Origin: Corynebacterium lowii
Lineage (GTDB): Bacteria > Actinomycetota > Actinomycetes > Mycobacteriales > Mycobacteriaceae
NCBI RefSeq assembly: GCF_001412085.1
Contig: NZ_LKEV01000005.1
Location: 62,001-126,000 of the forward strand
Length of the DNA stretch: 64,000 nucleotides
Direction of reading: 5' to 3'
In this document: one piece after another, positions 17,109 through 25,509 of the stretch
Layout of the letters: every line of letters starts with the position of its first letter
How positions within the stretch are numbered: the first letter of the stretch is position 1
Position numbers and translations under genes: made by a program
Notes under the pieces: model-generated
The model's database searches: none
Seen by the model: only the letters and a program-made list of their open reading frames with translations
What the model was told of the DNA's origin: nothing

Positions 17109-18328
17109 GCGCCCCCGTGGTGCTGCGCAACCGCCGCTTTGCCGCCGTGTGGGTGGGGCAGTTTCTCACCCAGGCTGCCGCGCGGCTCTACCAGGTGGGC
17201 ATCGTATGGTGGCTGGTGGGGCTTACAAACAGGACCAACCCCGGCTACCAGGCGGGCGTGCTGCTCATGGCCGCGACCCTGCCCGCCGTGCTGCTGGTGC
17301 CTTTATCCTCCCGGCTGATCGCCCGGTGGGACCGCCGGTGGGTGCTCGCGGGCGCTGCGGGTGCGGCGGGCACCGTGGGGCTGATCGCGGCGACCTGCGC
17401 GGCGCTCTCCCCCGGTGCCGCGCTGCCCTTCGCGGCGCTGTGTCTAGTGGCCATCGCCCTGGCCTCCTGCCAGGCGGTGTTCGACCCCTGCCTGACCACC
17501 TCTATTCCAGAGCTGGTGGAAGACGAGGACATCGAGGCTGCCACCAGCTTCCAGCTCGCCACCCAGTCCGTGGCCGGGCTTGCCGGGGGCTTCCTGGGGC
17601 CGCTCATCGTGGAGAGCTTCGGTGCCAGGGGGCTGCTCGTCGCGTGCGTGGCCGCCTACCTCGCGGCGGCGGGGCTCGTGGGCGCGCGGCGCTTCCCCCA
17701 CACCGCCCCGCGCGGAATCACGGGTGCCGCCGCGCCGCGCCCGTGGGGCGTGCTGCGGCGGCTGCCCACCATGCGTATCATGCTGCTGTGCTTCACGGCG
17801 GCCAACTTCTTTACCACGGCGGTGTTCATACTCATGCCGCTGTTCGCACGCACGGTGCTGCACACCACGGGAGCGGCCGTCTCGGTGTTCGAGGCCGCGC
17901 TCAGCGCCGGAACCATCCTGGGTGCTGCCGTGGGGCCTCGGCTTTCGCTGCGGCTGCCCACGGTGGGCGGGGCGGGCCTGGGGCTCACCGCCGCCGGGCT
18001 AGCCCTACCGGGCCTGATCCCGCACGCCGCCATCACCGCCGCCGGGTTGGTCCTGGCTGGGACGTGCATCGGCACCATCGGGGTGCGCTTTGTCTCCCTG
18101 TTCCAGCGCGCCGTGCCCGCCGAGGACAAGCCCGCGTTCTTCACCGTCATGCAGGCCCTCATCAGCGCCACCCTGCCCGTATCCTCCCTCGTCTTTGGGG
18201 TGCTGGGGGACGCGGTGAGCGTGCGCGCGCTGTTCCTGTTTCAGGGAATCGGCCTTATCCCCGTGGCGCTGCTGGCGTGCCGGGCGGCCTCCCGGATAAG
18301 CCTCACTTTAGAAAGGCCCACGCCATGA
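17105..18328 (+). CDS. MFS transporter (MFS_3/DHA3-like exporter), 407 aa
   Basis: About twelve hydrophobic segments with the loop RLIARWDRRWVLAG after helix 2. The N-terminus MSAPVVLRNRRFAAVWVGQF is typical of drug/siderophore-type exporters of this branch. Start ATG 17105 overlaps the ligase stop as ATGA; an earlier in-frame ATG would add nine residues inside the ligase gene. Its place between the activating enzyme and the modifying enzymes suggests it exports the operon product. Confidence 0.82.
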   Translation: MSAPVVLRNRRFAAVWVGQFLTQAAARLYQVGIVWWLVGLTNRTNPGYQAGVLLMAATLPAVLLVPLSSRLIARWDRRWVLAGAAGAAGTVGLIAATCAALSPGAALPFAALCLVAIALASCQAVFDPCLTTSIPELVEDEDIEAATSFQLATQSVAGLAGGFLGPLIVESFGARGLLVACVAAYLAAAGLVGARRFPHTAPRGITGAAAPRPWGVLRRLPTMRIMLLCFTAANFFTTAVFILMPLFARTVLHTTGAAVSVFEAALSAGTILGAAVGPRLSLRLPTVGGAGLGLTAAGLALPGLIPHAAITAAGLVLAGTCIGTIGVRFVSLFQRAVPAEDKPAFFTVMQALISATLPVSSLVFGVLGDAVSVRALFLFQGIGLIPVALLACRAASRISLTLERPTP

Positions 18329-19362
18329 TCCCCAAGTCAAGCGACGCCCCCGCCCTGGTGCGCCTCTACCAGGACGTCTACGTCGGGACCTATCCCCTGG
18401 CGCTGGGCCGGGACGAAGCAGCGGTGCGCCGCCTGCTCGCCCTGCCCACCACCCACTGGCGGGTGGTGCGCGGCCCGCAGGGCACGCCAGTGGCCTCCGC
18501 GATGGTGGTGGAGGACCCCCTGCTGAGGGTAGGGATCCTAGCCGGGATCGCCGTCCACCCCGATCACACGGGCCGCGGCCTGGCACACCTGGTCTCCCAG
18601 TCCGCCTGCGCCTCCGCCTTTGACAACCGCGCCTTCCCCTCCGTCTACGCCACCGTGCGCCTGTGCTCCCCGCAGGCCCAGCGGGTGGTCCTGGACCAGG
18701 GCTTTCGCCCCGTGGGCGTGCTGCCCCGCGCGGCGCGGCTGGCTCAGCGCGAGACCCTGGGCCTGTTCGTGCGCCACGCCCCCGATGCCTGGGAGGCGCG
18801 CCGCGCCCCAGACAGCCTGCCCCTGCGGCTGCTTCTCCTCTACTCCCGCGCCCTAGCCGCCCTGGGCCGGGAGGAGCGGCTCGTCCCCGCGCCCGCAGCG
18901 GCACCCTCCTACCCCCACGCTCGGGTGCCCCAGCTCAGCACCGCGCCGCCGCTGCGGCTGCGCCGCCTGGATGATCGCCACCCCCACCGCCACATGATCG
19001 CCACCGCCTCCGGGTCCTCCGGCATGGTGGTGGACCTCGATCCCACCAACGGCAACGCCCGCCTGGTGAGCACCTGGCCCAGCCACCACGTCCTACCCCA
19101 GCTGCTGAACCCGGCGCTTGATGTGCTGCGCGCGAGCGGCATCGACTATCTGGACGCCGCGATCCCCCTGATCGGGCCGTCTGATAACGAGGCCGTGGAA
19201 TCCCACCTCGCCGCAGGCATGGCACCGGCCGCCTACTACCCGGCGGCCTATCGCCACGGCGGGGCCCTCCACGACCTCGTGTTCCTGACCTGCTGCGCCG
19301 AGCCCGTGGAGCACCACCTGCTGCGCCCCTGCCCGGACATCACCGCCTTTCTCACCCCGTAA
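18325..19362 (+). CDS. GNAT acetyltransferase-like protein, 345 aa
   Basis: The N-terminal half is a GNAT fold: VGILAGIAVHPDHTGRGLAH near residues 70-90 contains the acyl-CoA pyrophosphate loop. The remaining 200 residues are less conserved and end in IDYLDAAIPLIGPSDNEAVE, which looks like a second degenerate GNAT half (MAPAAYYPAAYRHGG follows). It could transfer an acyl group activated by the operon's ligases onto an amine. The start overlaps the MFS stop (ATGA). Substrate unknown. Confidence 0.72.
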   Translation: MIPKSSDAPALVRLYQDVYVGTYPLALGRDEAAVRRLLALPTTHWRVVRGPQGTPVASAMVVEDPLLRVGILAGIAVHPDHTGRGLAHLVSQSACASAFDNRAFPSVYATVRLCSPQAQRVVLDQGFRPVGVLPRAARLAQRETLGLFVRHAPDAWEARRAPDSLPLRLLLLYSRALAALGREERLVPAPAAAPSYPHARVPQLSTAPPLRLRRLDDRHPHRHMIATASGSSGMVVDLDPTNGNARLVSTWPSHHVLPQLLNPALDVLRASGIDYLDAAIPLIGPSDNEAVESHLAAGMAPAAYYPAAYRHGGALHDLVFLTCCAEPVEHHLLRPCPDITAFLTP

Positions 19363-19369
19363 GGACCCC

Positions 19370-20536
19370 ATGGGTCTCCCCCACGATCTCCCGCTCGCCG
19401 TGCCCGACCCCGCCGCCCTGCCCCACGTGCAGAGGCTATGCGACCTGCGCCACCCCTACGCCGCAGGACGGGACACCGACAGCCTCTTTGACCTCGCCAT
19501 GGCGGAGATCAACGCCTGGCACCGCACCCACAGCCCCTTCTGGGACCGGCTGCTGCACGCCGAGGCGGACCCCTCCCCCGGCGCGGATCCGCCCCTGATC
19601 CCGGCCGCCTTTTTCAAGCGCCACGAGGTCCTTTCCGTCCCCCGCGAGCAGGTCGCCCTCAGGCTGACCTCCTCGGGCACCAGCGGGCAGAAGTCCCAGA
19701 TGTTCTTCGATGCCTGGTCCATCGGCGCGGCCCAGCGCATGGTGGCCTACATCTTTGACCACTACGGCTGGTACGCCCCGCACGCCCTCGTGGACTACCT
19801 GCTCTTTAGCTACGAGCCCGCGCCGCGCCTGCGGGCGGGCACTTCCTTTACCAACAACTACCTGTGCGACTTCGCCCCCGCCCGCCGCGTCACCCACGCC
19901 CTGCGCCACACCGGCGCCGGGGCGGGCCCGGCCCACGAGTTCGATCCCTTCGGCGCCCTCGCCGCCATCGAACGCGCTGCGGCAGACGCCCTCCCTCTGC
20001 GTATCTTTGGCTTCCCCGCCTTCCTCGCCGCCACCCTGCGCCGCATGCGCGACCTCGGCCGCCCGCCCGTGGAGCTGCACCCGGACTCCCTGGTGTTCCT
20101 GGGCGGCGGCTGGAAGAACCATGCGGACCGGGAGATACCCAAAGAACAGCTCCGAGGCATGGTCTCCGACCTGCTGGATATCCCGCCCGCCCGCATCCGA
20201 GATAGCTTCGGCTCCGTGGAGCACTGCGTGCCCGTGGTGGAGTGCGCCCACCACCGGCTCCACCTGCCCATCTGGTCGCGCGCCGCCGCCCGCGACCTAG
20301 CCACGCTTGCGGCCCTGGACTATGGGCAGCGCGGCTTCCTCCACCTCACCAGCCCCTACATCACCTCCGTGCCCGCCCACAGCGTGCTCATGGGGGACGT
20401 GGCCACCGTCCACCCCGCCCACGAATGCGGCTGCGGGGCCGCCACCGACTGGATCATCCTCCACGGCCGCGCCGGGGTCAGCCGCAACCGAAGCTGCGCC
20501 ATCGCCGCCGCCGAACTGCTGAAAGGACACGCATGA
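19370..20536 (+). CDS. LuxE-like acyl-protein synthetase, 388 aa
   Basis: LuxE activates an acid as acyl-AMP and carries it as a thioester on its own cysteine, handing it to LuxC. Visible are FFKRHEVLSVP near 80, the nucleotide loop LTSSGTSGQKSQ near 100, FLGGGWKNH near 244, DSFGSVEHCVPVVEC near 280, and the C-terminal RNRSCAIAAAELL with Cys376 at the place of the acylated LuxE cysteine. The pair CGCG near 358 is also typical. Its start lies 7 bp after the GNAT stop with AAGGA before it. No luxAB is nearby, so light production is not expected. Confidence 0.85.
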   Translation: MGLPHDLPLAVPDPAALPHVQRLCDLRHPYAAGRDTDSLFDLAMAEINAWHRTHSPFWDRLLHAEADPSPGADPPLIPAAFFKRHEVLSVPREQVALRLTSSGTSGQKSQMFFDAWSIGAAQRMVAYIFDHYGWYAPHALVDYLLFSYEPAPRLRAGTSFTNNYLCDFAPARRVTHALRHTGAGAGPAHEFDPFGALAAIERAAADALPLRIFGFPAFLAATLRRMRDLGRPPVELHPDSLVFLGGGWKNHADREIPKEQLRGMVSDLLDIPPARIRDSFGSVEHCVPVVECAHHRLHLPIWSRAAARDLATLAALDYGQRGFLHLTSPYITSVPAHSVLMGDVATVHPAHECGCGAATDWIILHGRAGVSRNRSCAIAAAELLKGHA

Positions 20537-23019
20537 AACACCTGTGGCAAGGCCGGGCCGTCGATAGTTCCGAGGCCCTCTCCCGGCTGGAATCCCTCGA
20601 CGCCCTCACCCACCAGGAGCTGGACTCCCCGCTGCCCGCCCGCGTGGTGCTCCACGCCTGCGCGCTGGTGAGCGAGGACCTCCGAAGGCCGGACTCCCCG
20701 CTGCGCGCCCGGCTGGGCTTCCTCGACCCCGCCGCCGTGGAGGCCCTCACCCTGGCGCTCTCGCGCCGCACGCTGGAGGATCGGCTCTTAGGCGAGCTGG
20801 GGGATCGCCTGGACCCCGCCCGCCTGCGGCGCCCGGACGCCCACCGCGCGATCTACGAGGCCTGGGCCCCGGTGGGCCTGCTGGTGCACATCGCGCCGGG
20901 CAACGCTCCGGTGGTGGGGGCGCTCAGCGTGGTGGAGGGGCTGCTCACCGGCAACCTCAACGTGCTCAAGACGGCCAGCGGGTGTCACCGGGCCACGGTG
21001 GAGATCCTCTCCGCGCTGTGCCGGGCCGACCCCACCGGGGCGCTCGCCCGGAAGATCATCGTGGTCTCCTTTCCCTCGGATCGGCGCGACTGGCAGGAGG
21101 CGCTGTGCCGCCACGCGGACGCCATCGCAGTGTGGGGCGGTGAGGAGGCGGTGGCCGCCTTTAGCCGCCTGGCCCCCGAGGGCTGCCGGGTGGTGGCCTG
21201 GGGGCACCGCATCTCCCTGGCCTACCTCTCCCCCGAGGCCGCGCGGGACGACGCCGTGCTGGACGCCCTCGCGGCGGACGTCTGCCGCCTGGAGCAGCAG
21301 GCCTGCTCCAGCCCGCAGGTGGTGTACCTGGACACCCACAGCTTCCAGGAGGTCACGGCGCTGGCCGCCCGTCTGACCCGCCGCCTGCGCCAGGCCGACC
21401 CCGCTGCCATGCAGCCCTCGGAGGCCGAGCGCGCGGAGATCACCACCGTGCAGCGCATAGCCGAGCTGGAGACCCACCTCGGCCACACCGAGGTGCTTGC
21501 CGACCCTGCGGGCGGGTGGCGGGTCATGGCGGATCGCCGCCCCGAGCTGGCCGCCTCCCCGCTGTACCGCAGCGTGTGGGTCAAGCCGCTGCCGCACCGG
21601 CGCATCGGGGAGATCCTGCGGCCCATGCGCCGCTACCTGCAGACCGCCGCCGTGGCCGGAACCCCGGCGGAGGTCGCCGCCGCCTCCCGCCGCCTCATCG
21701 CCGCCGGGGTCACCCGCGTCACCTCCTGCGGCACCATGATCGAGGGCTACCCCACCGAACCGCACGACGGCCTCTACCCCCTTCAGCGCTACTCCCGCCG
21801 GGTCTCCGTGCGGCGCACCGAGGAGGAGTACCGCACCGTGGCCTCCCCCGACGACCTCCTGGGGGCGTCGATAAGCCTCCCTCCCGCCCACTCCCCGACG
21901 ATCGGCAAGCCCGAGGTGCAGCGCGCCCTGGCCGGCCTGCCGCCGAGCGCCGCGCAACTGTACTTCCAGTCCGGCGGCAGCTCGGGTGCCCCGGCGCTCT
22001 CCCTGTTTACCTACCGCGACTACAACGAACAGATGCGCGCCGTGGCGGAGGGGCTGCTCGCGGCGGGCTTCGATCCCTCCCAGCAGCGGGTGGCCAACCT
22101 CTTCGTGGGCGGCAACATGTACGGGGGTTTCTTAAGCTTTTTCACCTCCCTGGAATACCTCGGCGCGCAGCAGCTCCCCATCTCCGTGTCCACCCACCCG
22201 GACTACGCGCTCATCGCGCGGCTGACGATCCGCCACCGGGCCACCGCCCTGTTCGGCATGCCCTCGCACCTGTGGCGGCTGCTGCGCGAGCGGCGCGAGG
22301 AACTACTCCGGTACGGCGGGATCCGGGAGGTCTACTACGGCGGCGAGCACTTCCAGCCCGCGCAGGTGGCCGCCCTCAAGGAGGAGTACGGCATCAAGGT
22401 GATCCGCTCCGCCACCTACGGCAGCACCGACCTCGGCCCCCTGGGCTACCAGTGCACCCACTGCACCGGCTCCGTCCACCACCTGCACGCCACACTGCTG
22501 GACCTCGAGGTACTGGACACGAACGAGGACCACCCCGTGCCCGACGGGGAGGTGGGCCGCCTGGTGTTTAGCTCCCGCGTGCGCGCCGAGCAGCGCCTCG
22601 AACGCTACGAGATCGGGGACCTCGGCCGCCGGGTGCCGGGGCGGTGCGCCTGTGGCAGCCTGGTGCCGCGCCTGGAACTGTTGGGCCGCTACGGCGACGT
22701 GTTCCGGGTGGGCAGCCGCTCCTTCCACTACCAGAACTTTGCCGACGTCCTGGCCGAGCGCTGCGGCTACGCCGGGGACACGCAGGTGCGCGTGGAGTGG
22801 TGCGGCGACCGCGAGCACGTCCGCGTGCTGTTGGATGCCGACGCCGCGCCGCACCTGGAAGCGAACGCCGCGCGCGAGGCGCTGATCGAGGCCGTGCCCT
22901 ACCTCGGGCTCTCGGTGGAGGAGGCGCTGCTGAGCTTTGAGGCGGAGGCCGTGCCGACGAGCGAGATGGAGCGCACCGCCTCGAGCGGGAAGCTGAAGCG
23001 GGTGGTGGACGAGCGTTAA
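20533..23019 (+). CDS. LuxC-like acyl reductase fused to a PaaK-like adenylating domain, 828 aa
   Basis: Residues about 60-420 match LuxC (acyl-CoA/acyl-enzyme reductase): PVGLLVHIAPGNAPVVGALS, GLLTGNLNVLKTAS and the catalytic LEQQACSSPQ with Cys258. Residues about 450-828 are a second PaaK-like ligase: FQSGGSSGAPALS near 480, YYGGEHFQPAQ, ATYGSTDLGPLGYQC, a Cys/His cluster (CTHC, later CACG), and a terminal SGKLKRVVDER. One chain thus has an adenylating and a reducing domain. Start ATG 20533 overlaps the LuxE stop (ATGA). Likely product is an aldehyde; the acid is unknown. Confidence 0.82.
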   Translation: MKHLWQGRAVDSSEALSRLESLDALTHQELDSPLPARVVLHACALVSEDLRRPDSPLRARLGFLDPAAVEALTLALSRRTLEDRLLGELGDRLDPARLRRPDAHRAIYEAWAPVGLLVHIAPGNAPVVGALSVVEGLLTGNLNVLKTASGCHRATVEILSALCRADPTGALARKIIVVSFPSDRRDWQEALCRHADAIAVWGGEEAVAAFSRLAPEGCRVVAWGHRISLAYLSPEAARDDAVLDALAADVCRLEQQACSSPQVVYLDTHSFQEVTALAARLTRRLRQADPAAMQPSEAERAEITTVQRIAELETHLGHTEVLADPAGGWRVMADRRPELAASPLYRSVWVKPLPHRRIGEILRPMRRYLQTAAVAGTPAEVAAASRRLIAAGVTRVTSCGTMIEGYPTEPHDGLYPLQRYSRRVSVRRTEEEYRTVASPDDLLGASISLPPAHSPTIGKPEVQRALAGLPPSAAQLYFQSGGSSGAPALSLFTYRDYNEQMRAVAEGLLAAGFDPSQQRVANLFVGGNMYGGFLSFFTSLEYLGAQQLPISVSTHPDYALIARLTIRHRATALFGMPSHLWRLLRERREELLRYGGIREVYYGGEHFQPAQVAALKEEYGIKVIRSATYGSTDLGPLGYQCTHCTGSVHHLHATLLDLEVLDTNEDHPVPDGEVGRLVFSSRVRAEQRLERYEIGDLGRRVPGRCACGSLVPRLELLGRYGDVFRVGSRSFHYQNFADVLAERCGYAGDTQVRVEWCGDREHVRVLLDADAAPHLEANAAREALIEAVPYLGLSVEEALLSFEAEAVPTSEMERTASSGKLKRVVDER

Positions 23020-23082
23020 CGGGCGCGCTTTGTTGCTAGCGTGAGAGGGAGCCAACGAGACAACCACGACCCTCTTTTTCCT

Positions 23083-23766
23083 ATGCCAGAACCCACGAAC
23101 CCCGCCGTGGAGGCCCGTGAGGTGACCGCCCGCCTCGACGTCACAGCCCTCCTCTCCCTCCTCAGCTTCTCCGCCTCCGCCGGGGAAAGCGTCTCCATCG
23201 TGGGACTCAGCGGTGAGGGCAAGACGACGCTGTGCACACGCTCGCCGGACTGCTCACCCCGGAGGAGGGCAGCGTGTACGTCAACGGTCACAGCCTCTCC
23301 GGGCTCTCCACCGGGGAGCACGACGCCCTGCGCCTGTCCGAGATCGGCTACGCGTTCCAGTTCTCCGAGCTGGTTCCGGAGCTCAGCCTGGTGGAAAACG
23401 TCATGCTGCCCCGCTACGTCCGGGGAGAACCCCGCACAAAGGTGCGGCAAGACGCGCTGGACGTGCTGGCGGGCGTGGGCACCGACCGCGACACCGCGCA
23501 CCGACGCCCCGCCCGGGTCTCCGGCGGCCAGGCGCAGCGGGCGGCGATCACGCGCCCTATCCATCGAGCCCACCGTGCTGCTCGCCGACGAGCCCACCGG
23601 AGCCCTCGACCCCGCGACCTCCGAGTCAGTGCTTGCCACCCTGCTGGAACAGACGCAGCGCAGGGGAACGTGCCTCATCATGATCGCCCACGACGAGGAG
23701 GTCAGCCGCACGACATACCGCCGCCTGAAACTCCGAGGAGGGAGACTCCATGAGAAGGCCGCGTAG
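23083..23766 (+). pseudogene. ABC transporter ATPase (MacB/LolD-like), two frameshifts
   Basis: The ATPase motifs are all present but in two frames. Frame 1 has Walker A GLSGEGKTTL. Frame 2, from about 23232, has the Q-loop FQFSELVPELSLVENVMLP and signature VSGGQAQRAAI. Back in frame 1 from about 23555 are Walker B VLLADEPTGALD and H-loop MIAHDEE. Two small compensating indels thus break a gene of about 225 codons. Its stop overlaps the permease start. Confidence 0.8.
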
Positions 23767-24785
23767 CTCCGGCGTGACGTGGCGCTCGATACGCCTGGGC
23801 TCCACCATCAGCCTGCGGTCCCGCTCCCTCGGACGCGTGGCGGTCATCGCCGCCACCGCCGTGGCGGTGCTGTTCCTCTGCCTCACCTCCGCGCTACCGC
23901 AGATGATCTCGGACCGCGCCGAACGCGCCGAGGCCCGCCTGCCGCGCACCGAATTCCTCGCGGAGAACAGCGTGCCCTACGCCGAGGTCTCCTCCCGACT
24001 CACGCTCCCCGACGGGAACGAGGCCACCACCTTCTTCGTCGCACCCGGCAACGCACCCGTAGCGGAGGTTCCGCCGCCACCCGGCGTCGAACGGCTTCCC
24101 ACGCCCGGTACCTACGTGGCCTCGCCCGGGTTGCACAAACTCCTGGACAGCGGGGAGGTCACGCTCCCCGGCACACCGGTAGGCACGGTAAACGACGAGG
24201 GGCTGCGCTACCCCGACGAGCCGGTGGCATGGGTGGGCGTGGAGCCGCAGGACATGGACCTTTCCGAAGCGGCTTATGCCTCAGTGGTGTTTACTCTGCG
24301 GGCAACCAAAACACACGGCTTTGGGCACTCGCGCACTCTGCCAGCCTCGCAGTACCAGATCAATGACCTCGACCTAGATAATGCAGTTAAAGCACTCCTT
24401 TTAGTCTGCGCCCTCCTCGCGGCGCTACCCTGTCTCATCGCCGCCACCACCGCCAGTTCGCTCCTCGCGCGGCAGCGGTATGTCTCCTTAAATAAGCTGG
24501 TCTCCTCCGGCATCTCTCGCCGCACCAGCAGGATCATCGCGGCCACGGAAACGCTGTATATCCAGGTAATCGGATGGATCAGCGGCGTGCTACTCTCCCC
24601 CTCCTGCGCCTCGCCATGCCCGCCGAGGCGCGGTGGTTCGCCCGGGAACTGACCGTATTCTCCTGGCCGGTGTTCTGTGTGGCTCTCGCCTCGATCGTGT
24701 GGTGCACACTGAGCGCCTACCGCCAGCGCACCGCGCCGCGCGCCTCCCGAAAACGCTCCGTAGCGGCATGGTGCGCAGGACATAT
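23750..24785 (+). pseudogene. FtsX-type ABC permease, truncated
   Basis: Partner of the ATPase before it. The N-terminus has a membrane helix (VAVIAATAVAVLFLCLTSAL), then a long extracytoplasmic domain. Helices ALLLVCALLAALPCLIAATT and, after a frameshift near 24595, VFSWPVFCVALASIVWCTLS follow. Homologues have further helices and a longer C-terminus; here the sequence passes directly into the remnant of an MFS gene near 24785. Dead by both frameshift and deletion. Confidence 0.7.
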
Positions 24786-25087
24786 GCCTCATCCTGGAGG
24801 CCTGGCTCCTGCGCGATGTTCCCGATGTTGACTCCGGCATCGGTTCCGGGGTGTACAACACCTTCCGCCAGCTCGGCGCGGTCATTGGTTCCGCCGCCAC
24901 CGGCGCTCTGCTGCAAAACCGCCTCGCGGGTATTAGTGCGGCAAACTACGTAGCCCATGAGTCATCACGAGCGTTTGGTGAATCAATCTATCTCTCTGCG
25001 GCCGTCTTTATCATCGGAATCGCTGCGGTTTTGCTATTCCGTCGACGCGCTAACTCGAATGCCCCCGAGGCTTCACCGAAGCAGTAA
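24785..25087 (+). pseudogene. C-terminal fragment of a DHA2/EmrB-type MFS transporter
   Basis: Reads VPDVDSGIGSGVYNTFRQLG then AVIGSAATGALLQNRLAG, the conserved helix 11 region of EmrB-type transporters, and ends with helix LSAAVFIIGIAAVLLFRRRA and a short tail. About 95 of an expected 480 residues remain and no start is present. A deletion evidently joined this gene end to the ABC permease. Confidence 0.72.
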
Positions 25088-25130
25088 AACGATACACCGA
25101 GCTCATCAATATGGCGTGCCTCCTTTGCAC

Positions 25131-25152
25131 TTGACCTCATCCAAGGTTGAGG
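25131..25152 (+). promoter_or_regulatory. MerR-type operator remnant
   Basis: TTGACC directly followed by the near-palindrome CCTCATCCAAGGTTGAGG matches the layout of MerR-family promoters, where the dyad fills a long spacer. No -10 box lies 19-20 bp downstream and no MerR gene remains, so it is probably a relic. Confidence 0.35.
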
Positions 25153-25509
25153 GGCTGCCTCCTGCGCTACGAGCCCGGCCTCACGCGCCTTCGTCCGTGC
25201 ATCGCGCGCAAACAGGCGATGCTCTCCTCGAGGCGAATAGGATTACCCCGGCAGCACATCTCCGCTTCTGCCACACCCAGCATCCGCTCCGGGACGGAGT
25301 GCCTCCGCTGGGCTGCCACCCACATGCCCAGGTCAAGCCCATACCAGGTATCCCCGTAAGCTCCGTTGTGTACCACCTCATTCCTTTTCCTGATCAGTAA
25401 GAATTCCCCAGAGGTATTGCAGAACCGCCAGCGCCACGACGTCATCGGCGTATAAGTCCGCGAGCCGCTCCCGCGTCTTCGGCTGATTCAGCAGGTTTCC
25501 ACTACCCAT
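25147..25509 (-). pseudogene. Remnant of a helicase-associated-domain protein
   Basis: A first frame from 25509 reads MGSGNLLNQPKTRERLADLY then ADDVVALAVLQYLWGILTDQ and stops at 25378. After a frame change the text continues VVHNGAYGDTWYGLDLGMWV and AAQRRHSVPERMLGVAE. The LG-WV-x-QR pattern is typical of helicase-associated (HA) domains. Only a C-terminal part of such a protein is present and it overlaps the end of the oxidase gene by a few bases. Confidence 0.4.

Noticed and set aside
15840..23019. Bioluminescence (lux) operon
   Set aside because: LuxC- and LuxE-like genes are present but luxA, luxB and luxD are absent, and PaaK, GNAT and MFS genes point to another pathway.
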